From Burkholderia lata (lineage in GTDB: Bacteria > Pseudomonadota > Gammaproteobacteria > Burkholderiales > Burkholderiaceae), in NCBI RefSeq assembly GCF_902499335.1, contig NZ_CABVQK010000001.1, positions 744,001 through 808,000 of the forward strand: a DNA stretch of 64,000 nt, given 5' to 3'. Shown one piece after another: positions 44,994 through 55,022 of this stretch; position 1 is the stretch's first letter, and each line of letters begins with the position of its first letter. The notes beneath the pieces were generated by a model. That model did no database searches and had not been told where the DNA came from. It saw only the letters and a list, made by a program, of their open reading frames with translations. The position numbers and the translations under genes were made by a program.

Positions 44994-46838
44994 TCAAGGG
45001 GCCGCCGCCAGCGTCGTCGCGGCCGTTGCGCCCGGAACGCTGCCGGTCGGTACGCTCGGCGGGTTTTCATCCGGCCACGGCGGCGGCAGCATGTGCAGCG
45101 TCAGCGCCGTCGGAATCCGCGCGCCCTTGTAGAACGTCTTCAGGTCCCGCTTCATCTGCGGACGGGCGACGTCGTCCAGGTAGGTCATGTGGCCGCCCTG
45201 GAAGAAGTTCACCTGCAGCTTCGGATTCAGGCCTTTCACCGTCTGCAGCCGCGCGAGTTGCTTCTCGGTGTTGAAGAACGGCGTCGCGAGATCGTGGAAG
45301 CCGTTCTCCGCGAGCACGCGAAGCTTCGGGTTGAGCTGCAGCGCACCGAGCAGATCGGGGATCGTGTCGGGCATCGGCTGGCCGTCGTGCGTGAAGTCCC
45401 AGACGCCGATGATGTTGTCGTTCAGCGGCAGGTACGTCGCGTTCGGTGCGGTGTAGCCGAGGTAATCCGGCATCTGCGTCGCGAGCGCGTTCGTGAACGG
45501 CTGCGAAATCAGGATGTCGGACGGGTCGCCGTCGTTCTGCAGCCGCGGATCGGAGTTCGGCAACGACACGCGTCCGTCATACCGGCCGATCGTCGTGCCG
45601 GGCAGCAGGCTCGTGCCGAACGGATTCGCGTTGAAGTAGCCGCGCAGCGCCTGTTGCGTGAGGCTCGACGGGATCGACCACAGCTTGAGCGTCGCGTCGC
45701 TCGGGAACACCGGCGTGCCGAGCGCATCCGGAATGCCGAGCTGGCTCAACACCCACGACTGCGAGTACTTCTGCAGCTGGTTGTAGATCAGCGTCGTGAA
45801 CAGTTCCGTTTGCAGTGCGTACAGACCGGGGTTCACCGGTGCTGGCGAAACCTGGTTGAAGTACGCGGCGACCGCCGCATAGCCCGGCAGGTAGCCGGCC
45901 ACGGTATCGGTTTCGAGCAGCAGCCCCTCCGTCGACTGCGTGATCGCCACGGCTTCCACCGCATCCGCGAAGTAGTTCAGGATCGCCGACTGCAGCACGA
46001 TGCCCGTCAGGTGCACGCCGGCCGATTCGAGCGCCAGTGCGAGCATGTCGGTACGCGGCGTGCCGTACGATTCGCCGTACAGGTAGATCGGCGACGTGCT
46101 GCGGCTGTTGACGTTCAGGTAGCGCTGGATGAAGTCGCGCATGATGTTCACGTCCGCATCCGAGCCCCAGTACTTCTGGTTGGTGTTCGGTGACACGGCT
46201 TCCGACAGCCCGGTGCCGGGCGGGTCGATGAACACGAGGTCGGTGGTGTCGATCAGGCTTTCCGCGTTGTCGACGAGCGGATAGTTCGGCCAGTTGCTGC
46301 CGAACAGCGGATCGGGCGTGGCCACGCGGGTCGGCGCGAACGAGCCGAGCCGCAGCCAGATCGACGACGAGCCGGGGCCGCCGTTATAGACGAACGTGAC
46401 GGGGCGCGGCTTGCCGTTCGTGCTCGGCGCGGTGTACGCGACATACGACATCGACGCTTCCGCATTGCCGTTCGCGTCCTGCGCGGTCAGGTGGCCGGTG
46501 GTCGTCGTGTAGTTGACGGTCGTGCCGCCGTTTTTCCACTGGTAATGCATGACGGCCGCTTTCTCGGACACCTGCGCGGGCGCGAGGCCGTCGGTCGCGT
46601 TCATCGAATACGCGACCTGGTCGACGTAAGGCTGGTTGGCCGGCGTCTGGCCGGCTGCTTGTTGCGCGCTGGCCTGCTGGCTGGCAGTGGCCTGCGCGAG
46701 GCTCGATGCGCCGACGGACGACGAATCGTCTCCGCCGCACGCCGCGAGCGCCAGAGTCATGACGGTCAATGCACCTAGCCCGGCCAACCGGCCGTGACGG
46801 CCACGGCGGCTGCCGGTACAGCTCCTGTCTGGTTTCAT
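44994..46838 (-). CDS. S10-family serine carboxypeptidase-like lipoprotein
   Basis: A 614-aa exported protein. The signal ends in the lipobox LAAC, so it should be lipid-anchored; a low-complexity Ala/Gln/Ser linker follows. The S10 features are NGGPGSSS, the nucleophile in GESYGTP, an Asp near GVWDFTHDGQ and the His in QGGHMTY. S10 enzymes cut C-terminal residues at acid pH. AGGACAG precedes ATG 46838. Bacterial members are few and their physiological substrates unclear. Confidence 0.87.
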   Translation of the reverse strand: MKPDRSCTGSRRGRHGRLAGLGALTVMTLALAACGGDDSSSVGASSLAQATASQQASAQQAAGQTPANQPYVDQVAYSMNATDGLAPAQVSEKAAVMHYQWKNGGTTVNYTTTTGHLTAQDANGNAEASMSYVAYTAPSTNGKPRPVTFVYNGGPGSSSIWLRLGSFAPTRVATPDPLFGSNWPNYPLVDNAESLIDTTDLVFIDPPGTGLSEAVSPNTNQKYWGSDADVNIMRDFIQRYLNVNSRSTSPIYLYGESYGTPRTDMLALALESAGVHLTGIVLQSAILNYFADAVEAVAITQSTEGLLLETDTVAGYLPGYAAVAAYFNQVSPAPVNPGLYALQTELFTTLIYNQLQKYSQSWVLSQLGIPDALGTPVFPSDATLKLWSIPSSLTQQALRGYFNANPFGTSLLPGTTIGRYDGRVSLPNSDPRLQNDGDPSDILISQPFTNALATQMPDYLGYTAPNATYLPLNDNIIGVWDFTHDGQPMPDTIPDLLGALQLNPKLRVLAENGFHDLATPFFNTEKQLARLQTVKGLNPKLQVNFFQGGHMTYLDDVARPQMKRDLKTFYKGARIPTALTLHMLPPPWPDENPPSVPTGSVPGATAATTLAAAP

Positions 46839-47562
46839 CTCTGTCCTTTGATTCGGATACCGCTTCACAAAGGCCGCCAACGCCTGCGAAACGCGCAGAC
46901 CGACCCGCCACTCGCGTTGCACGGTCGGCAGTCGGCGGTTGGGGATTGGACTTCTAAGAGACTGAACTTGATACAGACACAGCAAACTGCTGGCGAGAAT
47001 GGTGCTCGGACGCCCCCTGCAGTTTGAACAACTTTTATATGACCAAAATTTACGACAACACAAAAATAGGCGGTGCTGCGCCGCGTTGTCAAAGATCATT
47101 CGGATATTAAAAATCCTGCAATGATGCTAACGGCGGACAGTGTCTGGCAATTGAAAGAAAACGGGATTATTCGTGAATTGCACGCACTATCGGCAATAAT
47201 TAGCCGAATTCGCCGCTTTTATCGCACAACCAGCAATCCTTTACTGGCGTTGATGCCACGCGCCGAAAGCCTTCAGATCGCCGGAATTATTCTTTCATTT
47301 TAATTATCTTTGATCGATTAATTCAGCGCGACGGCGCGCATGGACCGCCACTCAACGATTCAAATCACTTCAACCATTCTTCAATCGATGCGCTTATCCG
47401 CATCACGCTGCCCACAAAATACCGATTTCTCTAATTCTTGAAAATTTCAGCGGAATTATTTACCCATGATCCAGCACGACTTGTGCGGTGGAAATGAAGC
47501 GCGGCGTGCAGCCTCGCCGCACGCCGCGCCTCACACGCGTTCAATCCGCGTTCAATCCGCCA
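46839..47562. other. Intergenic region of about 720 bp, AT-rich in the middle
   Basis: This separates the S10 peptidase promoter from the 3' end of the nuclease gene. Positions ~47030-47460 are clearly AT-richer than the surroundings. Short frames there (for example 76 codons from 47073) lack a ribosome-binding site and coding bias. No RNA gene, repeat or mobile element recognised. Confidence 0.4.
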
Positions 47563-49377
47563 TCACTTCCCGCCACCCGGCAGCGCGATATCGACCAGCA
47601 CCGGATCGTGATCCGACGAGCGATACGCATCCGGCGCGTAGAACGTCTTCTGCTGCTCGGCCGATTTGTACGCGAGCGTGTACTGCAGCGCGAGCGGTTC
47701 GTCCGCGTTGATGTGCCATTCGTGCACGGCCTTCACGTGCGATGCGAGCGGCAGCGTCGCGAGCGCGTGATCGAGATAGCCGGCTTCGCCGTTGTACACG
47801 TAGCTGTACGCATTCGCGCCGATCCAGCGCGCGACGAGGTTGCGGTAACCGCGCGTTTCGAGCGTGCGGATCGGGTCTTCGTACGTGTAGCTGTTGAAGT
47901 CGCCGATCAGCAGCACGCCCTGGCCTGCGACGCCCGTCGGGTTGCCGGCGAGCCAGTCGGCCACCTTCGCGGCCGCGCGCGTGCGCGTCGGGTTCCAGCA
48001 GCCCTGGCCGTCGCCCTGGTCGAGATCGTCGTTCGTCGCGTCCGGGCAGTTCTTCGACTTCAGGTGGTTGACCGCGACCGTCAGCGACTGCTTGTTGCCG
48101 TTGATCAGCCGGAACGACTGCGCGAGCGGCTGGCGGTTCTTGTCGTCGATCGCGAGCGTGGCCGCGCGGCCGACCGGCTCGACCTTGCGGCTGTCGTAGA
48201 TCATCGCGACCGTGATCGCATCGCCGCCGAGGCGCGACACGCCCGGATCGACGACACGCCAGTTGGTGCCGAGCTTCGCCGCGAGCTGGCGCACCGCGCT
48301 CAGTTCACCGTAGCCGTTGTTCTGGATTTCCATCAGGCCGATCACGTCGGCGTCGATCGCCTTCAGCGCACTGACGATCTTCGCTTCCTGGCGCTGGAAT
48401 TCCTGGAAATTCTTCGCGCCGCGGTTGTTCGGATCGTCGAAGCCGCCGCCGAGACCGTTGCCGTTGAAGTAGTTCAGGACGTTGAACGACGCGACGCGCA
48501 GGTTCGATTTCGGATCGCGCGCCGGTGCGTTGGTACGCGGGTTCGTGCGCGCTTCGAATGCCGGCACGGCCGCGCCCGGCAGCGGCTGCACGCGCCATGC
48601 GCCATAACGCACTTCGAGCACGCCTTCGATGTCGCGCACCGTGTAGCCCGCGCGCAGCGTGTTCGCGGCCGACAGGCCCGGCGCCGGGTACGGCACCGTG
48701 GCGGGGTTCTGCTTGTTCGAGCCGTCGTCGAGGACCAGGCGGTTGCGTGCGTTCGCATCGATCTGCGTCTGCGCCTGCGCGGGCGGCACGACGCTCGTCG
48801 GCGTGCGCAGGCGGCCGTTGCTGAGCATCACGCTGCCGTAGCGGCCGAGTTCGTAGTTGTCGGTGACGTTCAGCTTCTGCGGCAGGCGCACCAGCATCCC
48901 TTCATACGCGGCGAACGCGCTCGGGCTGTCGACCGGCAGCGTGAGCGTCGCGGGCGTGACCGTCTGCCCGTTCGCGCACACCGCGATCGCGCCCGACTGC
49001 GTGAGCTGCGTCTGGCCGTACTTCTCCTCGACCTTGCCCGTCACGTGCACGAGGTCGCCCGCTTTCGCCCGCACTTTCGGTGCGTAGACGAACAGCCCTT
49101 CGGACACGCCCGGCTGGTTGCGGCGCTGCGCGTCGGCCTGCTGGACGAAGAAGCCGCCGAAGCCGTCCGTGCCGCCGAAATCGGCGGTGACGACGGCTTC
49201 GATCGACACGTTCTGGCCGGCGAGCGGCGACGGCGCGCCCGGCCCCTGGATATCGGCGATCGGCGTCGTGCTGCCGCCGCAGTTCGGGCTGACGGGCGCG
49301 GCGGTGGCGGCGAAAACCGGCGCGGCGAGCGTCGGGAGCAGCAATAGCGGGGTGATGAGGCGGATTGTCGAGCGCAT
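47563..49377 (-). CDS. ExeM/NucH-like extracellular endonuclease
   Basis: A 604-aa secreted nuclease. Signal peptide (MRSTIRLITPLLLLPTLAAPVFA), an OB-like lamin-tail/ExeM N-terminal region, then an endonuclease/exonuclease/phosphatase domain from ~residue 300: LRVASFNVLNYF, IGLMEIQNNG with the metal Glu, IGDFNSY, and the terminal SSDHDPV with the catalytic Asp-His. Such enzymes degrade extracellular DNA. The internal loop with paired Cys (KNCPD, GCWNP) is typical. Monocistronic. Confidence 0.9.
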   Translation of the reverse strand: MRSTIRLITPLLLLPTLAAPVFAATAAPVSPNCGGSTTPIADIQGPGAPSPLAGQNVSIEAVVTADFGGTDGFGGFFVQQADAQRRNQPGVSEGLFVYAPKVRAKAGDLVHVTGKVEEKYGQTQLTQSGAIAVCANGQTVTPATLTLPVDSPSAFAAYEGMLVRLPQKLNVTDNYELGRYGSVMLSNGRLRTPTSVVPPAQAQTQIDANARNRLVLDDGSNKQNPATVPYPAPGLSAANTLRAGYTVRDIEGVLEVRYGAWRVQPLPGAAVPAFEARTNPRTNAPARDPKSNLRVASFNVLNYFNGNGLGGGFDDPNNRGAKNFQEFQRQEAKIVSALKAIDADVIGLMEIQNNGYGELSAVRQLAAKLGTNWRVVDPGVSRLGGDAITVAMIYDSRKVEPVGRAATLAIDDKNRQPLAQSFRLINGNKQSLTVAVNHLKSKNCPDATNDDLDQGDGQGCWNPTRTRAAAKVADWLAGNPTGVAGQGVLLIGDFNSYTYEDPIRTLETRGYRNLVARWIGANAYSYVYNGEAGYLDHALATLPLASHVKAVHEWHINADEPLALQYTLAYKSAEQQKTFYAPDAYRSSDHDPVLVDIALPGGGK

Positions 49378-49601
49378 GACGGGAAATCCCGGTTGTGAGG
49401 GTGGCGAAAGCTTAGCGGCGCTCAATGACAGTTTTTGGTAATCGAAAGACAGGCTGATGTAATTGTTGTTATCACGCTGCGATCGCCATCGAGCGCGCAT
49501 TTACGCCTGAAAAAGCGGGGAAATCGTCTGACGAAAATCCGCCGTGCCCGCGACGATCGCCCCGCGTGCCTTCTCCACCACGGCGCCGCAGCGCCGTCGC
49601 G

Positions 49602-50543
49602 CTACACCGTGCCCGGCAACGCGCTCGACACGAGCACGGCCGCGACCATCAGTACGCCGCCGAGCACCGCTGCCTCGACCCGCAACACTGTGCCGAACCG
49701 TTTCAATGCACTGGCCGGCATCGAGGCGACCGGATCCTTCAGCGCAGCCAGCAACTTCGGCATCCCGAAGAAGCGGTTGTGTCCGCCGAGCGCCGCCGCG
49801 ATCAGCACGAGCGCGAGCTTCAGCAGCAGGATCTGCCCGTACGTCGACGCGAACAGGTTGGCGGGCGTATCGACGCCGCGCCAGCCGTTGTACGCGCCGG
49901 TCGCGAACAGCACGATCAATGCGTAGGTCGACGCATCGGAAAGCGACTGCACGAACGATGCGCCGGTCGTGCGTTCGCTCGCGGGCATCGCGGCAAGCCT
50001 CGGCATCACGCCGAATGCCGTGACGAGCACGAGCCCGACCCACGCGCTGATCGCCAGCAGATGCAGCCAGTCGATCCACACCGGCACGCTGAACAGCCCG
50101 GCATCCACCGGATGTCCGCCATTGCTGCGTGCGAGCGCGACGCACGCAAGCGCGGCCCATATCGCGAACGGCGGGCGCGTATCGTTCGAGCGCCTGACGA
50201 ACGACAGCACCACGACGATCAGCATGAACACCGCACCGGCCAGCCACGCACGACCGAACCCGGTGCCCGCGAGCATCGCGCGCACGGACGGCCCCGCTTC
50301 GAGCAACGACACCTCGCTCATCAGCGCGCAGTGCGCCCAGAACGCGGTGATGCTCGCGGCCAGCGATACGACTGACGCAATGCGCAGCGTTGCGACGAAC
50401 CGCCGCCCGATGCCGTGCCGCCACACCGACGCGCCGCGCGCGAGCCAGTGGCTGCCGAGCAGCGCGCCGACGACGACGGCGAACCCGGCGTTCTGGATCG
50501 CCACCGACACGAGCCGCAGGAGACCGACGAGGCCGTCGTTCAC
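49602..50543 (-). CDS. copD: Copper resistance membrane protein CopD
   Basis: A 313-aa inner-membrane protein with about eight transmembrane helices and conserved His residues in AFWAHCALM, HPVDAGLFS and WLHLLAISAW, as in CopD/YcnJ copper-import proteins. The GTG start overlaps the copC stop (GTGA). Together with CopC it moves copper from periplasm into the cytoplasm, possibly to metallate the oxidase. Last gene of the copper operon. Confidence 0.88.
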   Translation of the reverse strand: MNDGLVGLLRLVSVAIQNAGFAVVVGALLGSHWLARGASVWRHGIGRRFVATLRIASVVSLAASITAFWAHCALMSEVSLLEAGPSVRAMLAGTGFGRAWLAGAVFMLIVVVLSFVRRSNDTRPPFAIWAALACVALARSNGGHPVDAGLFSVPVWIDWLHLLAISAWVGLVLVTAFGVMPRLAAMPASERTTGASFVQSLSDASTYALIVLFATGAYNGWRGVDTPANLFASTYGQILLLKLALVLIAAALGGHNRFFGMPKLLAALKDPVASMPASALKRFGTVLRVEAAVLGGVLMVAAVLVSSALPGTV

Positions 50544-50920
50544 CCCTTCACCCTGAACGTATAGGTGCCCTTCGTGCGATGCGCGTCGGCCGTCATCGCC
50601 ACCCACTGCACCGTGTACGCGCCGGGCGCGAGCTTCGGTATCGCGATGGTCATCACGCGCGGGTTCGCCGCATCGACCTTCGCCTTTTCTTGCGTGACGG
50701 CGCTGCCGTTCGCATCCGCCACCTTCACCGAGCTGAACGCCGGTTCGAGGTCTTCGTTGAAGGTGAGCCGCAACGTGTCGGGCGCCGTGTCGACCGTGCT
50801 GCCCGTCGCCGGTGCGGCGCTTTCCAGCTTGCCGTGCGCGGATGCCGCGACCGGTGCGGCCGCGACGATCGCACCGGTCGCGACGATCGCGGCCAGCCGC
50901 GTGAGGTTCGTGATCTTCAT
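50540..50920 (-). CDS. copC: Periplasmic copper-binding protein CopC
   Basis: A 126-aa CopC. The signal peptide ends in ASAHGKLESA, leaving an N-terminal His1 after cleavage, which is the Cu(II) ligand of the family; TADAHRTKG provides the second His, and LTFNEDLEP is conserved. It precedes and overlaps copD. Start ATG 50920. Confidence 0.93.
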   Translation of the reverse strand: MKITNLTRLAAIVATGAIVAAAPVAASAHGKLESAAPATGSTVDTAPDTLRLTFNEDLEPAFSSVKVADANGSAVTQEKAKVDAANPRVMTIAIPKLAPGAYTVQWVAMTADAHRTKGTYTFRVKG

Positions 50921-50934
50921 GTTCACGCTCCGCG

Positions 50935-51285
50935 TCACGGCTTCTTCAGCTCGACGACGGTCAACGCGCCGTCCACGTCTGCCGCGACGAAGTCGACCTT
51001 GTCGCCCGCCTTCACTTGCGACAGCATCGCCGGATCCTTCACCTTGAACACCATCGTCATCGCGTCCATCCCGAGGTTTTCCAGCGGGCCGTGCTTGATC
51101 GTCAGCTTGCCGGCTGCCGTATCGACCTTGCGGATTTCGCCGTGCGACATACCCTGTTTCGCCGCGGCTTCCTGCTTCGCGCCGCCGCTCATGTCCATGC
51201 CGGCCATGTCGCCGGCCGCGTACGACGCGGCGGAAAACGCCAGCGCACACCCCATTGCCATCGAAACCAGTCCCTTCTTCATCAT
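50935..51285 (-). CDS. CusF-like periplasmic copper-binding protein, copy 1
   Basis: A 116-aa protein with signal peptide, then a Met-rich stretch [11 protein letters not shown] and the CusF beta-barrel: GEIRKVDTAAGKLTIKHGPLENLGM with the Met pair in DAMTMVFKVKD. His and Met ligands (H64-like in IKHG and MTM) suit Cu(I)/Ag(I). In CusCFBA systems this chaperone hands metal to the pump. A paralogue sits at 63000-63371 beside an RND pump gene. Confidence 0.87.
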   Translation of the reverse strand: MMKKGLVSMAMGCALAFSAASYAAGDMAGMDMSGGAKQEAAAKQGMSHGEIRKVDTAAGKLTIKHGPLENLGMDAMTMVFKVKDPAMLSQVKAGDKVDFVAADVDGALTVVELKKP

Positions 51286-51350
51286 GTCGACTCCCGATTA
51301 AATGAAATGAAACCGGCGGCCGCCTACGCGCGGCCGCCGCATGCTGCTGC

Positions 51351-52646
51351 TCAGCCTTCCGGCAATTCGCCGGTGTACTCGTACGCGACGGTGCCCTTCG
51401 GATGCCGGAACCAGCCCGGATCGCGATAGTCGTTGCGGCCGAGCCCCTGCCGCACCTTGCAGACCGTGAACATGCCGCCCATCTCCAGCGGCCCGAACGG
51501 GCCCGTGCCCGTCATCATCGGCAGCGTGTTGTCGGGCAGCGGCATCTCCATGCCGCCCATCGCGCCGCCCGTGCTGCCCATCGCCATGTAGTCGGGCACG
51601 AGCTTGCCGATGCGCTTCGCGAGATCCTTCTGCGGCACGCCGATCAGGTTCGGCACCTGGTGGCCCATCGCATTCATCGTGTGATGCGACTTGTGGCAAT
51701 GGAACGCCCAGTCGCCCGGACGATCGGCGGTGAATTCGATCGCGCGCATCTGGCCCACCGCGACGTCGGCCGTCACTTCCGGCCAGCGCGCGGCCGGCGG
51801 AATCCAGCCGCCGTCGGTGCCCGCGACTTCGAAGCTGTAGCCGTGCAGGTGGATCGGATGGTTCGTCATCGTCAGGTTGCCGAAACGAATCCGCACGCGG
51901 TCGCCCGCGCGCACCGGCAGCGGATCGATGCCCGGGAACACGCGCGAGTTGAACGTCCACATGTTGAAGTCGGTCATTTCGTTCACGCGCGGCGTGTAGC
52001 TGCCCGGATCGATGTCGTACGCGGCGAGCAGGAACACGAAGTCGCGATCGACCGGCATCGTGCCGCGGTCCTTCGGGTGCACGATGAACATGCCCATCAT
52101 CCCCATCGCCATCTGCACCATCTCGTCGGCGTGCGGGTGATACATGAACGTGCCGTGCGATTCGAGCTGGAACTCATAGACGAAGGTCTTGCCGGGCGGG
52201 ATATGCGGCTGCGTGAGGCCGCCGACGCCGTCCATCCCGTTCGGCAGCCGCAGCCCGTGCCAGTGGATCGTCGTGTGCTCGGGCAGCCGGTTGGTCACGA
52301 AGATGCGCACCTTGTCGCCTTCGACGGCCTCGATCGTCGGGCCTGGCGACTGGCCGTTGTAGCCCCACAGGTTCGCGTTCATGCCGGGCGCCATCTCGCG
52401 CACGACGGGCTCGGCCGTCAGGTGGAACTCCTTCCAGCCGTTCTTCATCCGCCACGGCAGCGTCCAGCCGTTCAGCGTCGCGACGGGCGTGTACGGGCGG
52501 CCGTTCGGCGGCACGAGCGGCGGCTGCGTGCCGGTTTTCGCCATCGTGGGCGCTTCGGGCAGCGACGCGGCGCCGGCCTTGCTGACCATCGCGGCGCCCA
52601 GCAGCGCGGCGCCCGAGCCGCTGATAAATTGTCGACGGGACACCAT
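51351..52646 (-). CDS. Multicopper oxidase
   Basis: A 431-aa periplasmic multicopper oxidase. A twin-arginine-like signal (RRQFISGSGAALLGAA) opens the protein. The copper-ligand sets are IHWHG, YHPHADE, HPIHLHG and HCHKSHH; the last lacks the strict HCHIEHH wording but keeps the key residues. It probably oxidises Cu(I) in the periplasm, as CueO/CopA do, and the C-terminal Met/Gly region (MAMGSTGGAMGG) may bind copper. It begins one base after the outer-membrane protein's stop. Confidence 0.9.
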   Translation of the reverse strand: MVSRRQFISGSGAALLGAAMVSKAGAASLPEAPTMAKTGTQPPLVPPNGRPYTPVATLNGWTLPWRMKNGWKEFHLTAEPVVREMAPGMNANLWGYNGQSPGPTIEAVEGDKVRIFVTNRLPEHTTIHWHGLRLPNGMDGVGGLTQPHIPPGKTFVYEFQLESHGTFMYHPHADEMVQMAMGMMGMFIVHPKDRGTMPVDRDFVFLLAAYDIDPGSYTPRVNEMTDFNMWTFNSRVFPGIDPLPVRAGDRVRIRFGNLTMTNHPIHLHGYSFEVAGTDGGWIPPAARWPEVTADVAVGQMRAIEFTADRPGDWAFHCHKSHHTMNAMGHQVPNLIGVPQKDLAKRIGKLVPDYMAMGSTGGAMGGMEMPLPDNTLPMMTGTGPFGPLEMGGMFTVCKVRQGLGRNDYRDPGWFRHPKGTVAYEYTGELPEG

Positions 52647-52647
52647 G

Positions 52648-54144
52648 TCAATGACCTTCCGGATGCGTTTGCGTCGCGGGCGCCGGTGGCGCCGCGGGGG
52701 TGGAAGCCGGCTGCGGCGCAGCGTCGGCGTTTGGAGTGGCTTCGGGCTGGGCGGATTGCGTCGTGCGTGGCACGGCACCCGCGGACGGCAGCCGGCCCCC
52801 GACCGCCATCTGCAGATCGGTTTCGGCGAGCCAGTAGTCCTTCAGCGCATCGATGTAACCGTTGACCGCGCCGACCTGTTCGCGCGCATCGACCAGCAGC
52901 TCGAACACGCTCGCGAGCATCCCGTTGTAGCGCAGCAGCAGCTCGTCGGAGATCGTCTTGCGCAGCGGCACGACTTCATCGCGATAGTGGGTCGCGACGT
53001 CGTAGCTCGTCACGTATGCCGCATACGATTCGCGCACTTCGGAGCGTGCATCGATGGCCGTCTTCGCGAGCCGGTTCGCCGACTGCATGTAGACGGCCTC
53101 GGCCCGCGCAACCTTCGCGCCGCCCCAGTCGAACAGCGGAATCTCGACGCTGATCTCGTAGCCGTGCTCATGACCCTTGCCGGTCTCGTAGTTGTTCACG
53201 TAGCCGAGCTCGACCGCATTGACGAAGCGCGTGGCCTTGCTCAGGCCAAGCGACGACGCGACACCTTGCGTCTGCAGCTTCGCGGCCTGGATGTCGAAGC
53301 GGTTGCTCATCGCGAACCGTTCGAGATCGGGCAGGTTCGGCCGCGCTTTCGGCACGTCGGGCAAGCGTTCGGGCAGCGCGTACCGCGTGCGTTCGCCCCA
53401 CAGCCCCATCGCGCGCGTGAGCTTCTCGCGTGCGGCCACGGCCTGCTGGCGCGCCTTCGCGTGCTGTGCGACCGCATCGGCATGGAACGCCTGTTCGCGC
53501 GCGTAGTCGAGGCGGCTGAAGTTGCCTGCCTGCCGCATGCGCAGCGCGAGTTCGGCGGCCGCGCTCCCGGCATCGCGCACCTGCTGCGCATAGTTTGCGG
53601 CCTGCTCGGCAGCGACGGCCTCGACGTACGCGCGGCGCGCGTCGGCTGCCACCTTCAGCATCGCGTCGGCCGTTTCGAGCTTCGTTTGCTCGAAGCGGCG
53701 GCGTTCGATGTTCGTCGCGAGCGGCATCGTCAGCAGCGCGAACACGTTCGCCGAGAACGTGCGGCCGAGCGTCAGCTCGCCGTCGCCGGCCCGGGTACGG
53801 CTGAACGCGAAGCGCGGATTCGGCAGCCGGCCGGCTTGGACGAGATCGGCCTCCGACAACCCCAGTTCCGCGTATGACGCCTGCAGGCCACGGTTGTTCA
53901 GCAGCGCGACCTGCACCGCGTCGTCCATCGACAGCGACCTGGCAAGCAGCTCCTTCGTGCGCTTGTCGACGGCTTCGCGGTCGGCGTCGGTCTTGACCAC
54001 GACCGCGTCTTTGCCGATGCGTTCCGACGCGGCGGACGACACCGCGTCGAACCCGCCATCCTTCGAAAACGTCGTGCAGCCCGCGAGGAAGGCCAGCATG
54101 GCCGCAGCCGCGCCGATCCTCGGCGATATCGCAAGCATCGTCAT
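52648..54144 (-). CDS. TolC/CusC-type outer-membrane efflux lipoprotein
   Basis: A 498-aa outer-membrane factor. The lipobox FLAGC at ~residue 22 marks a lipoprotein signal. Two long coiled helical segments (around 190-260 and 400-470) and short beta parts fit the TolC barrel-tunnel repeat. The C-terminal tail is Pro/Ala-rich and ends TQTHPEGH, possibly metal-binding. ATG overlaps the preceding small gene's stop (ATGA). No RND or membrane-fusion gene follows in this operon, so it may partner with the pump encoded at the right edge. Confidence 0.88.
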   Translation of the reverse strand: MTMLAISPRIGAAAAMLAFLAGCTTFSKDGGFDAVSSAASERIGKDAVVVKTDADREAVDKRTKELLARSLSMDDAVQVALLNNRGLQASYAELGLSEADLVQAGRLPNPRFAFSRTRAGDGELTLGRTFSANVFALLTMPLATNIERRRFEQTKLETADAMLKVAADARRAYVEAVAAEQAANYAQQVRDAGSAAAELALRMRQAGNFSRLDYAREQAFHADAVAQHAKARQQAVAAREKLTRAMGLWGERTRYALPERLPDVPKARPNLPDLERFAMSNRFDIQAAKLQTQGVASSLGLSKATRFVNAVELGYVNNYETGKGHEHGYEISVEIPLFDWGGAKVARAEAVYMQSANRLAKTAIDARSEVRESYAAYVTSYDVATHYRDEVVPLRKTISDELLLRYNGMLASVFELLVDAREQVGAVNGYIDALKDYWLAETDLQMAVGGRLPSAGAVPRTTQSAQPEATPNADAAPQPASTPAAPPAPATQTHPEGH

Positions 54145-54422
54145 TGCGCGGCTCCTCCGTGCTTCGAATGCGCGGCGCCGTTTCCGGCCACACCGCCAGT
54201 CGTACGTCCTTTCGCGGGCCGCTCCATCACGTCCCGGTTCAGTTGTTTCCAGCCGGGGCCTTCGTCGTCCCGATACGGCCGGTAGCCGTCGAATGCGGAC
54301 GTCACGGTGACATCCGGCACCGCCGCGGCGGCGTCCGCCGGATCGGGCAGCGGTGTTTGAGCAGGCGCGAGCGACGGCACGAGGGCCGCCGCGCCAAGCA
54401 GCGCCGCAGTAATCAATCGCAT
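54141..54422 (-). CDS. Small exported protein of the copper operon
   Basis: A 93-aa protein with a signal peptide (MRLITAALLGAAALVPSLAPAQ), then a Pro/Ala-rich linker, the segment SAFDGYRPYRDDEGPGWKQLN and a C-terminal His/Gly/Lys-rich tail (SKHGGAAQ). No named family recognised. It is the first gene of the co-transcribed copper set, overlapping the outer-membrane protein start. A periplasmic accessory role is inferred. Confidence 0.62.
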   Translation of the reverse strand: MRLITAALLGAAALVPSLAPAQTPLPDPADAAAAVPDVTVTSAFDGYRPYRDDEGPGWKQLNRDVMERPAKGRTTGGVAGNGAAHSKHGGAAQ

Positions 54423-54512
54423 GAATGGGTCTCGTCGTGAGTCGTCCGGCGGCATGGATACCGCCGCCGGAGCGGATTGCAGAGCGCGGCCGGTCGGGGC
54501 CGCGGGCAGGGT

Positions 54513-54890
54513 CTAGACGAGAAACTGGCGCGGTGGCCTGTCAATGCCGCCGGTCAGGAACGACACGACGACCGGCGTCGGCGCGAACGAGACGATCGCG
54601 ATGCCGATACCCGACGCAACGGACATCGCGGGAAGATCCGCCATGCCGGTGCCGAGGCAGCAGGACCCGCACGCGGAGCACGGCTGTGCATGTCGCGCAT
54701 GGTCGTCGTGCTCGTGCTGATGCTGTTCACCCAGCGCGGCCGAGTCGACGGTGCGTGCCCCGCCTTCCGCGTGCGGCATGGCAACGACCACACCCGCGCC
54801 CGCACATGCCATCGACACGGTCGCGAACGACTGGATCGGCAGGCTCAGCGCCAGCAGCACGACGAGGACGAATTTGCGCCAGTACGACAT
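54513..54890 (-). CDS. Small exported His/Cys-rich protein, DUF2946-like
   Basis: A 125-aa protein with an N-terminal hydrophobic segment, a His-rich stretch (EQHQHEHDDHARHAQ) and a Cys cluster (CSACGSCC), followed by a second hydrophobic stretch and the end GIDRPPRQFLV, which resembles DUF2946 proteins found with copper loci. The His and Cys pattern suggests metal binding. It is 90 bp upstream of the copper operon, same direction, nearest to the shared regulatory box. Confidence 0.65.
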   Translation of the reverse strand: MSYWRKFVLVVLLALSLPIQSFATVSMACAGAGVVVAMPHAEGGARTVDSAALGEQHQHEHDDHARHAQPCSACGSCCLGTGMADLPAMSVASGIGIAIVSFAPTPVVVSFLTGGIDRPPRQFLV

Positions 54891-55022
54891 GGATGCGGAA
54901 TCAGGCAGGCAACGACCGGATGGGCCGGTGCGGCGCCGCGACGGCGCGCTCCGGGGACAAGACGGCCGCAGCTTATCGCCGCCGCGGTGACGACGACATG
55001 GCCGAAACATGACCGCGGTTTC

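Noticed and set aside
47073..47303. 76-codon frame in the AT-rich spacer
   Set aside because: No ribosome-binding site, no coding bias and no recognisable domain.
47488..49347. 619-codon plus-strand frame opposite the nuclease gene
   Set aside because: Arg/His-rich translation typical of a shadow frame; the minus strand encodes the ExeM-like nuclease with all motifs.
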